Source of the DNA: Rachicladosporium sp. CCFEE 5018
Lineage: Eukaryota > Ascomycota > Dothideomycetes > Cladosporiales > Cladosporiaceae
NCBI GenBank assembly: GCA_002077045.2
Contig: KZ111145.1
Coordinates: 1,238,321 to 1,302,320, forward strand
DNA: 64,000 bases
Direction: 5' to 3'
A program made the translations under genes and the position numbers. The notes beneath the pieces are model-generated. The model was given only the letters and a program-made list of their open reading frames with translations, was not told where the DNA came from and made no database searches. Below are positions 19,717 through 28,967 of this stretch, in pieces (positions within the stretch are counted from its first letter, which is position 1; the number at the start of each line of letters is the position of its first letter).

Positions 19717-21786
19717 ATGCCTCCTGAGCGCACACCTCGGCGGCAGGACCCCGTGTCATGCGTTGCGTGCCGCAAGCGGAAGCTGAAATGTGACCGGACT
19801 GTGCCATGCTCGAGCTGTGTCTCTCGAAAGCTGGAATGTGTGAGTTCAGCGGGCGAGCAAGGCGGCCAGATGAGTATGTCAGTCGATCCTGGCCATGCTT
19901 CGAGCGCAGTCGATACCACGGCCAACTCTTCGGGAGTGCTGGCGAGGCTGCAAAGCGAGAACGCGGAGGTGAAGGAAAGGCTACTCAGGCTGGAGCAAGC
20001 TGTGTTTGCTTACCCAACTGCGAGCGCAAATGTTAGCATTGAAATCTCGGCGACGCAATACGATGGGCTGGAGACTCCAGTGGCGACCCACGCACCCTCG
20101 CCTGTCTCCGAGCTGGATGCACAGGTCTACAGTGCAGACACACGATGGCTTGAATCGGTCGCAGCTCGCCCAATGACAGAGCAAGCGAGAGACAGCACCG
20201 CTCCGAGCGTCCGTATCACGACTTTGGCAGTCATCAAAGACTCGCTGACAGCTGGCACGACTACGACTGCAGTGCTACTGCCACTACTGGACGAAGCGCT
20301 GGCTCTGTTCACCGCATATCTCGAGCACGTATACCCTTTGCAACATCTCTTGTATGAGCCAGATGTTCGTGGAGCCATCAAAGAGCTGTATACTGCGCTG
20401 TCTGCCTTCGCACCCTTCAACTACTCGGACTGCGCGCTTCTGCTCAGCACACTCGCGAGCCTGGCCAGCTATGATCCCGATCTCCTTGGTAACTCCTTCG
20501 GAGGCGGACCGCTTGCTTACTACTGGCTGCGCTGCTCGCGGGACTTGCTCGACTATTGCACTCGATCCGGCTCATCAGACTTGCAAATGGTTCAGACCAA
20601 TATCATTGCCATGTTTCTGATCTACCATCTGGAGGGCATCTCACCAGCCTCGCGGCATCTGCACGCTGCTGCGATCGTAGCTGCGAAGAACATGGGCCTG
20701 CACGTCATGGACGGCATGCATAGCAGGGTGAAGGAGGTGACGCAACGGCAGATCATCGATGCAGAAGTGCGAAGGCGAGTGTGGTGGCATCTCACTGCGA
20801 CCGACTGGAGCCTCTCGCTATGTGGAGGTCCGCAAGAAGGCACCTACTCCATCATGCCAACACAGATGCAAGTCAAACTGCCGCGTAACATCACAGACGA
20901 GGATCTCGCTTCTCAAGATGCTAGCTTCGAGAGGTCAGATGCCGAAGGCATCCCCATGACTTACTACCTGCAGCGTATCAAGCTAGGCAAGGTGTGTCGT
21001 GAAGCTGCGGATCTCACATGGGAGCTCTCGACCATCCGCCAACCAGGAGAGGTGTCCTATGACCGTATTACCACACTTGACGCCAAGCTCACGGGACTAC
21101 TGGACAACTGCCCGATGACCATCATCAACGTCACCAATACAACCGACGCAGCTCAAGCGAAGCAGCAGATGTTCACCTATCTCACTATACAGGCTCGGCG
21201 ATGCAAACTACACATGCCGTTCTTTCTCCGAGCTGGCCATAACCCTGCCTATCAGCCCTCCAAGTCCGCCTGCCTACAGTCCGCGAAGTACATCCTGCTC
21301 GTCTTACGGCAAGCCCTGCCCGCAAACCTCGCGCATGATCGTAGCGGTATGCATTGTGTCACCTTCCAGCACCATCTGTTCATCGCGGCTATCGTGCTCG
21401 CTATGGATGCTTGCCTACACCGAGATGCATTCGGGACTGCCGATAGCCTGATGAAGTTACAGCAGATATGCGAGCTCTTCCAAGCTGTCAAACATCGAGC
21501 CGCGACCGCGGGCTCATTCCTTGAGTCATTGCTGTCAGTCTTGAGTAAGCATGGTGTCTCAGTGCCTGGCTTCGAGCGACATTCCGCGGATAAGACGCTG
21601 CTACAGGCGGAGGTCCCGCAGAGTGGCGGCATGACAGATCAAGATCTATTGATCACGGACACGACCTTCGATGAGCTATGGCAGAACTATATGGACTTCG
21701 ACGCACAGTCAGCATCGCTGAACTGGACGGGCATGCTGCTCGATGTGAATGCTGCTGAAGCTGGGGCGACTACATTGCCGCCCTGA
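19717..21786 (+). CDS. Zn2Cys6 fungal transcription factor
   Basis: Single-exon gene of 689 residues. The zinc cluster is at residues 15-41: CVACRKRKLKCDRTVPC followed by SSCVSRKLEC, giving the six cysteines with usual spacing. A short Leu-containing coiled segment (ARLQSENAEVKERLLRLEQAV) follows and probably allows dimer formation. The middle of the protein is a fungal transcription-factor domain (LFTAYLEHVYPLQHLLYEP at about 195, then RRRVWWHLTATDWSLSL at about 350). It lies between a GPR1/FUN34-type transporter and a monocarboxylate-type MFS gene, all on the plus strand, so it may regulate them. That is inference from position; no binding sites were identified. Confidence 0.9.
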   Translation: MPPERTPRRQDPVSCVACRKRKLKCDRTVPCSSCVSRKLECVSSAGEQGGQMSMSVDPGHASSAVDTTANSSGVLARLQSENAEVKERLLRLEQAVFAYPTASANVSIEISATQYDGLETPVATHAPSPVSELDAQVYSADTRWLESVAARPMTEQARDSTAPSVRITTLAVIKDSLTAGTTTTAVLLPLLDEALALFTAYLEHVYPLQHLLYEPDVRGAIKELYTALSAFAPFNYSDCALLLSTLASLASYDPDLLGNSFGGGPLAYYWLRCSRDLLDYCTRSGSSDLQMVQTNIIAMFLIYHLEGISPASRHLHAAAIVAAKNMGLHVMDGMHSRVKEVTQRQIIDAEVRRRVWWHLTATDWSLSLCGGPQEGTYSIMPTQMQVKLPRNITDEDLASQDASFERSDAEGIPMTYYLQRIKLGKVCREAADLTWELSTIRQPGEVSYDRITTLDAKLTGLLDNCPMTIINVTNTTDAAQAKQQMFTYLTIQARRCKLHMPFFLRAGHNPAYQPSKSACLQSAKYILLVLRQALPANLAHDRSGMHCVTFQHHLFIAAIVLAMDACLHRDAFGTADSLMKLQQICELFQAVKHRAATAGSFLESLLSVLSKHGVSVPGFERHSADKTLLQAEVPQSGGMTDQDLLITDTTFDELWQNYMDFDAQSASLNWTGMLLDVNAAEAGATTLPP

Positions 21787-22088
21787 AGCGTGACAATACG
21801 GTCTTTCTCGTCCGCACTACCACACTCCGAATATGGCCATTGCAGCCTCCCTCTTTGCAGTGCATTCGACGCCGCTGTCCTGAAGTAGTCTCGGGTTCGC
21901 GATGGTTTGTAAGTCGTCCAGCGCGAGTGTCGACAATCATGCACGAGCCATGGATGAACCGCGGACTGTCCGCGGACTCTCCGAGATGAACTCCGTCACC
22001 ACCTGCAAGCCACTGATATACATCGCGGTGCACTCCTTGGCTCTCTGATACTTGCCAGTACTACCGATATCATCATACCATCGCTGTC
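21787..22088. other. Intergenic
   Basis: Spacer of 302 bases before the MFS monocarboxylate-type gene. No element is recognised. Confidence 0.5.
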
Positions 22089-23621
22089 ATGGCAGGACAC
22101 GCATCTGAGAAAAGTGATCACAACACCGCAGTCGACAAATCTGATGCGAGAGCACCCAGCGAATTCACGTATGTCTGTCCGGTCGCCTCGCAAGCGCATC
22201 ACTAACAACAACAGCGTCCGCTCCTGTCTCGCAACCGCTGGCGCAGCGCTCTCATACTTCGTCACTGTTGGCTTGCTCAACGCATTCGGGATCTTCCAAG
22301 AGTACTACCAGTCCACACTTATACCCGATCACACGCCCTTCCAGATATCATGGCTCGGCGCTTTTCCGACTTTCGCTGTCTTCTTGTTCGCGCCGGCGGC
22401 AGGCATATTGGCGGATAAGGTTGGACCGACGGTAACATTAGACATGATTGGGATCCTACCAGACACGAGACTGACAACGACAGATCCCAATCACAGCCGG
22501 CTCGGTCCTCCTCCTCATCGCCATCTTCATGATCTCCCTCTGCAAAACCTACTGGCAGCTCTTCCTCGCTCAAGGCGTGCTGATGGGCGTCGGCATGTCC
22601 TTCGTCGCCATCCCGGCTTCCGGAATCGTGCCCGCATACTTCGTCAAGAATCGCGCCCTCGTTAGCGGCATCTCCGTTGCGGGATCCTCGCTCGGCGGCG
22701 TCATCTGGCCCATCGCATTCGATCAGATGCTCCATAAGGACGGCATTTCGTTTGCCTGGAGTATGCGCATCGGCGGCTTCATCATGATGCCTCTCCTTGC
22801 GATCTGCATCCTCACTGTCAAGAAGCCGGTCAAGAAACCAGTTGCCATACCCGACGAAGCCGCGACACCGACATCATCGGACGACCCTACCGAGAAGCCC
22901 GCGGACGAGAAACCCAAGACCCGTGCGGAACACATGAAAGTTCTCCGCACCCCTCCCTTCCTCCTCCTCGCCGCTGGCCTGGTGGTAGCACTCTTCGGCT
23001 TCTTCACGCCCTTCTTCTACATCTCCACCTATGCCGTCAGCCTTGGCATGTCGCCTAGCTTGGCTTTCTACTTCGTCAGCATCGTCAATGGCGCGAGCTT
23101 GTTTGGACGGGTGTTGCCAGGAATTGTGGCGGATAAGTGGGGGAGGTTCAATATTCTGGTCGTCAGTATGGCGACTGCTAGTGTGGTAGCTTTCTGCTGG
23201 ACGAGGGCGACGAATGTGGCTGGGTTGGTGATCTGGACGATTGCTTATGGGTTTGCTAGTGGCGTAAGTCCGGATTGTGTACTGATGATGGTGATTGCAA
23301 GCTTACACTTTCAAGGCAATCCTCAGTCTCCAGATCGCATGTGCGACTACACTGGCAGACGCCTCGATCGCGTCCAGTGCCATCGGCATCATCATGGGAT
23401 CAACCTCCCTCGGGTACGTACTCTAGTCCTTCACTGCTGCGGCTATCGCATGACGCTGACTAGATCACAGCGGCCTCTTCGGCTCTCCCATTGCCGGCGC
23501 ACTCCTCAAACATGGCTACATCGCTCTGGCATGCTGGTCCGGCTCATTGCTGCTCGCTGGCGCATTACTCATTGGCGCCTCGAGGTTTGTGCAGGACAGA
23601 CGGCTCGTGGCGAGGGTGTGA
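22089..23621 (+). CDS. MFS monocarboxylate-transporter-like (MCT/MCH) protein
   Basis: Five exons give 441 residues: 22089-22168, 22215-22431, 22484-23263, 23316-23413 and 23471-23621. Introns are 46-57 nt and every junction keeps the frame. After a polar N-terminus, TM1 carries the family block FVTVGLLNAFGIFQEYYQ, followed by ISWLGAFPTFAVF and GILADKVGPT. Later blocks are GMSFVAIPASGIVPAYF, SGISVAGSSLGGVIWP and GRVLPGIVADKWGRFN. The protein ends in TM12 and a short basic tail. Fungal relatives are annotated as monocarboxylate transporters, but several carry riboflavin, nicotinate or other acids, so the substrate is open. It closes a plus-strand group with a GPR1-type transporter and a regulator. 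Confidence 0.87.
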
Positions 23622-24050
23622 GTTGGCCAAGAGGTGCAGATCGGATGTCTGTCGGTACTGCCGTAGAGCATAGCTCATTGCCGGGTTTCGGCGCTTCGTG
23701 AGCCTTCGGGCTTGTGGCCAGATTGGGCAGTGCAGGCGATCGAGTTTGATTGAACACTCTGCACTCCCGCAGCACACCACCGCTCTGGACATTGCGACTG
23801 GGTCCTGCGCTGCATGGTACGTACGAGACGGAGACAACGGCTTTAGACCGGCAACGTGAGGTCCACTTCGCAGCTAGCGATCAGACTCTCTCTTCAAGTC
23901 GGAAGACACGAGATGTGCCTACTCAACAGATGTCAAGTGAGGGGACTTACTTGACTGTAAGACGAGAACAGAGAATGCAGATGAAGTCGCTACATACAGT
24001 ACAATGACCTCCGCTCACTTTTCCATCCAGTCCCTTCCTCATCATGCTCA
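23622..24050. other. Intergenic
   Basis: These 429 bases lie between the convergent ends of the MFS gene and the Lys/Ala/Pro-rich gene. No element is seen. Confidence 0.5.
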
Positions 24051-25041
24051 TCACTTCGCAGCAGCCGGTGCTTTCGCCGGCGCCTTCGCAGCCGGTGCCT
24101 TCGTCGGTGGCTTCTTGGCCGCCGGCGGCTTCGCAGCAGCGGGTGCCTTCGCGGGTGGCGCTTTAGCAGCCGGCGGCTTTGCTGCAGCTGCAGGTTTTGC
24201 GGCCGCTGGCTTAGGTGCAGCTGGTGTCTTTGCCGCGGCTGGCTTAGCGGCTGGTGGTTTCGCCGCCGCTGGAGGTTTCGCTGTGGGTGCTTTTGCGGCT
24301 GGCGGTTTTGCAGCTGCTGGGGCTTTGGCTGCTGGTGGCTTGGCTGCTGGCGCTTTCTTAGCTGCTGCTGGCTTGGAGATTGGCACACCGTCGTTGTCGC
24401 TGTCATCGCTATCGTCGTCTGCCGCTGTTGGCGCTTTCTTGGAGGCAGCTACCGAGGCGGGTACGGGCTTTCTCGACCCAATTACAGACCTCGTCGCTGG
24501 GACTTTGGGCTTGGCAGCCGCAGATGCAGCCTTAGGAGCAGCATTCGGCGCCTTCTTCACCGCTGCAGCAGGCGACTGATCTCCACCCGCCTCCTTCACC
24601 GAAGCAGCAGCTTTCGCCGGTGTAGCCTTGGCGGGTGTGGCAGGCTTCGCCGGCGCAGCTTTCGCAGGCGTAGCAGCCTTCCCCGCCACCTTCTTCGGCG
24701 TCGCCTGTTTCCCCGTCACGCCTTCAACGCGCTCATTGATCATCCCACTGTAATCCCCCGCCTGCTTCTCCACCACCTCCCCCGTATCCGTAACCAGCTT
24801 GCCGTACTTCCTCGCGTACTCGCCTGCCGTCATGCCCGCGGTGTCCAAGTTGCCGGTCACGAACTCGCCGGCGTCGTTCACATAGCCGTAGGCTTGGTCT
24901 TTGTAGCCCGAGGCTGTGTTGACGGCCGTGTCGCGGTAGCCGGTTGCCATGTTTGTTGCGCTGGAGACGGCGCCTGTTGCGGCATTTTGGGCGGAGGTGG
25001 CGTAGCCTGATACAGCGTTGCCGGCGGAGGCGAGGTAGGAT
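24051..25041 (-). pseudogene. Lys/Ala/Pro-rich H1-tail-like protein gene, 5' end replaced by telomere repeat
   Basis: The frame is open on the minus strand from the telomere repeat to a stop at 24051. The first 115 or so residues repeat short Ala/Tyr/Gly/Thr patterns (GYKDQAYGYVNDAGEF, TAGEYARKYGKL), reminiscent of LEA-like or membrane-shaping proteins. The remainder, about 210 residues, is low-complexity AAKPPAAKAP-type sequence like a histone H1 tail. No start codon is available within non-repeat sequence: upstream of 25041 the frame runs straight into TTAGGG repeats, which translate as Asn-Pro. The natural 5' end is therefore missing, by chromosome breakage with telomere addition or by an assembly error. 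Function is unknown. Confidence 0.65.
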
Positions 25042-25151
25042 TTAGGGTTAGGGTTAGGGTTAGGGTTAGGGTTAGGGTTAGGGTTAGGGTTAGGGTTAGG
25101 GTTAGGGTTAGGGTTAGGGTTAGGGTTAGGGTTAGGGTTAGGGTTAGGGTT
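25042..25151 (+). repeat. Telomere repeat tract (TTAGGG)n
   Basis: About 18 perfect TTAGGG units on the plus strand, 110 bases, ending at the second N gap. The G-rich strand runs 5' to 3' toward the gap, as at a right-hand chromosome end. No subtelomeric repeat lies between it and the gene it interrupts. The junction is ...GAGGTAGGA/TTTAGGG. Confidence 0.97.
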
Positions 25152-25251
25152 NNNNNNNNNNNNNNNNNNNNNNNNNNNNNNNNNNNNNNNNNNNNNNNNN
25201 NNNNNNNNNNNNNNNNNNNNNNNNNNNNNNNNNNNNNNNNNNNNNNNNNNN
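25152..25251. other. Assembly gap, 100 N, beside telomere repeat
   Basis: Unknown-size gap. Because a telomere tract precedes it, the sequence to its right may come from another chromosome end or chromosome. Confidence 0.99.
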
Positions 25252-26782
25252 CACAGCTGAGTGCATGCGATTGTGTAAAGTGCTGTGTACGAAGCGAGGT
25301 ACCGCCGAGTGTTGAACGCGCTCGGAACTACCATCTGCAATGCGTACCAGCGGCCGCTCGAAGAGATGTTGTGGTCGCCCATGCTTGTGCCTGCTGCGCT
25401 GTGACACTGCGCTCATGATCATCTTCACATAGAGTGCGAGAGCGAGGCGAATGAGTTGATGCAAGCTATGCAATCGACCCTAGATTCCGCTTCTCGCGAT
25501 GCACGATCGATCTGCCACTCACAAGCGATCAGTTGCAAATACGCCTCCATTCACGACGCTATTTTGCAGCACCTCCAGCATGACGCTCCCTCCACGAACT
25601 ATCTTCTGCTGACCCCTGCATGTCAACCCACCCTCCCTGTCTCGGCTGCACGAGGTCAGAATGCAGTCGCTTCTCGCAAGCCATGCTGATAAACCGCGTC
25701 CCCAACAACATGTCTCTCACAGCCACTTACAACGCTGATTGGCACAGGCGTCTGAAATACTACTCCCACCACCGGGATCCATCAGATCCCATGCGACCTC
25801 CGAAGCCGGTACTCATCGTGCCTGCAGGCGTCGCTGGTGGTGATACCGAGGCTGAGATTTGCTTTGACAGACAGCCCTTCCGTGTGCGACCCGAGGTGAG
25901 TGGTCGTGATGTCCTGTCTCGAAGAGACCTTGTCCGGGAGCAAGGCAGTAGTGGGTTGGGGGTTGAGGTCCTGATAGAGGAGCCAGTGCCGCGGAGGGCA
26001 GCGTCTCTGCCAATAGTTTGCTCAGAGGCGATGTTCGAGGAAATAGATTGGCCTCCAGCTAGTGTCTAGCGTCGCTCTTGATGCGTCGATATCACCGCCA
26101 GCTGCGCCGTCGTCGTTCGTGCGCTTTGCGCGTGCGAAACTTAATCCTTGGGAATTTGCCTGGCAGGAATTCTATCGAGATCTTGACTACACTCGTTGGG
26201 TTCTCGCGGGGCCCTAGCGTGATTCGAAGCGACAGGGAGGAAGGTGTGAAGGAGTCGTGGAAGTGGACCTGCTTGTGTTCTTGAGGTGGGTCGCTGGGGA
26301 AAGGGGGATATTCTGAGGGAGGCATCGTGATAGATTTCGTAGGGGGGATATAATTTGAGTGGAAGGGGATTGAACAGCAGCATGAGCACGTCTATACCTC
26401 CCGACTCGATGCCTATCAACTTTACTGACCTCAGCCGAGTACATGTCTAGCACATAGGCCTTGAGATCAGGTCTCGGGATTGACGTCTCATATGTGCACG
26501 TGAAGGGTGTCGAGCTTTGAGACACTGAGATGGCCCTGTGATCCCAATGGGAGAACATGCTGACAAGTCATGGAGCGACGTCCTGATATGCGATGATCTG
26601 GAAGTGCAAAGTATGGATGTAGACACGATGGGGGGAGGAGAGAAGATGTGGGAGTGAGCGTGGCAGTGTCGTGTTAAGGGTCAATCGATTTTTGTGGACC
26701 CCGCGCCCAGTTCGCGTCTCTCGCCTGCATGAACGAACAACACCACTGATGTGACGGGGACGAGCAAGAGCAGGCCGCCAAA
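25252..26782. other. Mostly non-coding stretch after the gap
   Basis: Apart from the weak hypothetical frame at 25620-26069, no gene is supported. The minus-strand frames at 26092-26873 overlap one another in different phases. The last part holds the promoter of the gamma-tubulin gene. Confidence 0.5.
25620..26069 (+). CDS. Hypothetical protein, weakly supported
   Basis: A 149-codon frame; a second in-frame ATG lies about 30 codons downstream (MSLTATYN). It is polar, with WHRRLKYYSHHRDP and VLIEEPVPRR, and has no TM segment, signal peptide or recognised domain. It could be a real small gene, since its composition is less repetitive than nearby chance frames, but no family evidence supports it. 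Confidence 0.25.
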   Translation: MSTHPPCLGCTRSECSRFSQAMLINRVPNNMSLTATYNADWHRRLKYYSHHRDPSDPMRPPKPVLIVPAGVAGGDTEAEICFDRQPFRVRPEVSGRDVLSRRDLVREQGSSGLGVEVLIEEPVPRRAASLPIVCSEAMFEEIDWPPASV

Positions 26783-28374
26783 ATGCCGCGGTAAGCGCTT
26801 GGTGAGCCTCAGGTAGTCTCTGCGATCTATACTGACTGCTTGCAGGGAGATCATAACCCTCCAGGCCGGCCAATGCGGCAATAGCGGTTTGTCCTCCTCC
26901 TCCTCCAGCGACATTCGTATCCCCTCATCTAATACTGTTGGCGCACAGTCGGCTCCCAATTCTGGCAACAACTCTGCCAAGAACACGGCATAAACCAAGA
27001 CGGCAACCTACACCCCTACGCCGCCGAAGGCCCCCACGCAGGCGGCGACCGCAAAGACGTCTTCTTCTACCAATCCGACGACACGCGCTACATCCCGCGC
27101 GCAATCCTCTTAGACCTCGAGCCCCGCGTCATAGACTCCATCTTATCAGGCCCCTACAAGAACATCTACAATCCGGAGAATGTCTACGTGCACAAGTCTG
27201 GAACCGGGGCGGGGAATAATTGGGCTGCAGGGTATGCTATGGGAGAGACGATACAGGATGAGGTGCTGGATATTATCGATCGGGAGGCGGATGGGAGTGA
27301 TAGTCTGGAGGGGTTTATGTTGTTGCACTCTATTGCGGGCGGGACGGGGAGTGGGCTGGGGAGTTTCTTATTGGAGAGGCTGAACGATCGGTTTCCGAAG
27401 AAGTTGATTCAGACTTATTCGGTGTTTCCGGGAAACCAGGATGATATTGTTGTGCAGCCGTACAACTCACTGCTGAGCTTGCGGAGGTTGACGCAGAATG
27501 CGGATTCGGTGGTTGTGTTGGACAACGGGGCTTTGAGCAGGATCGCTGCGGACACACTGCATGTTCAGGAGCCGTCGTTCGCGCAGACGAATCAGCTGGT
27601 GAGCACGGTGATGTGTGCGAGTACGGCGACGTTGCGGTATCCGGGGTATATGCACAATGATCTGGTGGGCATAGTGGCGAGTCTGATCCCGACGCCGAGA
27701 TGCCATTTCTTGCAGACAAGCTATACGCCATTTACGGGCAATAACGTGGAGGCCGCGAAGCTCGTGCGGAAGACGACTGTGCTGGATGTAATGCGGCGAC
27801 TGCTGCAGCCGAAGAACAGGATGGTGTCTGCCAACCCGAGCAAGACGAGCTGCTACATTTCCATACTGAACATCATCATGGGCGAGGCGGATCCAACTGA
27901 TGTGAGTGCACACCCCCGACCCCTCCACGACTACCACTAACAGCAACACAGGTCCACAAATCCCTCCTCCGCATCCGCGAACGCCAACTCGCAACCTTTA
28001 TCCCCTGGGGCCCAGCCTCAATCCAAGTCGCCCTCTCCCGCACATCCCCCTACCTCCAACCGCCCTACTCTTCCCGCCCGCCGCCGCGCGTAAGCGGCCT
28101 CATGCTAGCAAATCACACCGGCATCGCGACGCTATTCAAGCGCATCGTCGCGCAGTACGACATGTTGCGGAAGCGGAACGCGTTTTTGGAGCAGTATAAG
28201 CGTGAGGAGCCGTTTAGGGATGGGTTGGGGGAGTTTGATGAGGCGAGGACGGTGGCGGTGGATTTGATTGCGGAGTATGAGGCTGCGGAGAAGGCTAACT
28301 ATTTGAGTGGGGATGGGGAGGAGGAGGTGGGAACGGGGCCTGATAGGAGGACGGATGGGGTTACAGGGAGGTGA
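26783..28374 (+). CDS. mipA: Gamma-tubulin
   Basis: Gamma-tubulin nucleates microtubules at the spindle pole body. Four exons give 474 residues: 26783-26790, 26846-26886, 26949-27901 and 27952-28374; introns are 55, 62 and 50 nt. Exon 1 is only 8 nt (ATG CCG CG). The start MPREIITLQAGQCGN is the family's N-terminal nucleotide-binding block. Later marks are HKSGTGAGNNWAAGY, the tubulin signature GGTGSGLGSFLLE, VFPGNQDDIVVQPYN and GIVASLIPTPRCHFL, which is gamma-specific. The acidic, poorly conserved tail ends GPDRRTDGVTGR. Length is slightly above the usual 450-460, owing to the tail. Confidence 0.97.
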
Positions 28375-28967
28375 ACGATCTTATGATGACCCGGGCGTTC
28401 TGGGGGGATTTGATGGGCTGAATACCAGGCGAAGGGGCCGGCAGTCATGAGTCTAGTGCTCATTCACGTTTGAATGGTACCAGATTGTTCTATCAGGTCT
28501 CGTCGTCTCGCCGATGTGAGAGCATCTATCGCCACTTAGGGCGCACTTGATGGTGGCGTTTCATTGGACATTCTCTGGTGGACCTTTTTCATGCCAGGTT
28601 TTCGTCAACGCCGTTTCATATCCACGGGCGGTCGTGCATCTAAAGATGCGAACACGCTTGGTGACGTGGATCTTTTCCGTTACATGTCATCCACCGTGGC
28701 GGTGCAACTCCATGGATGTCAGAATCGAACGATCTTGGCGTGCAGGTGCGGGTCCAAGGAACCTCACGGAGCCGAAACCACACCGCAATGTCGTGCCTGA
28801 GGAGAACGTACGAGCTTCTGATGTGCATTGCTCTTCTAAGCTGCATAAAGGATACTTCCACCACGACACCCTTCAACAGGCCGGTCATGTATTACAACAC
28901 GTAGAGAACGGTCGTATGCCTTTGCAACACTGGCAATTTCCACCACGCGCCCCTGCTAGAACACGAA
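28375..28967. other. Intergenic upstream of the SREBP gene
   Basis: Nearly 600 bases between two plus-strand genes. Small open frames overlap here in several phases and none looks real. It probably holds the promoter and 5' leader of the SREBP gene. Confidence 0.5.

Noticed and set aside
24004..24579. Ala/Gly-rich plus-strand frame
   Set aside because: It is the antisense of the Lys/Ala/Pro-rich gene; GC-rich codon repeats keep several frames open.
25042..25151. Asn-Pro repeat domain
   Set aside because: It is only the minus-strand translation of TTAGGG repeats and not a protein feature.
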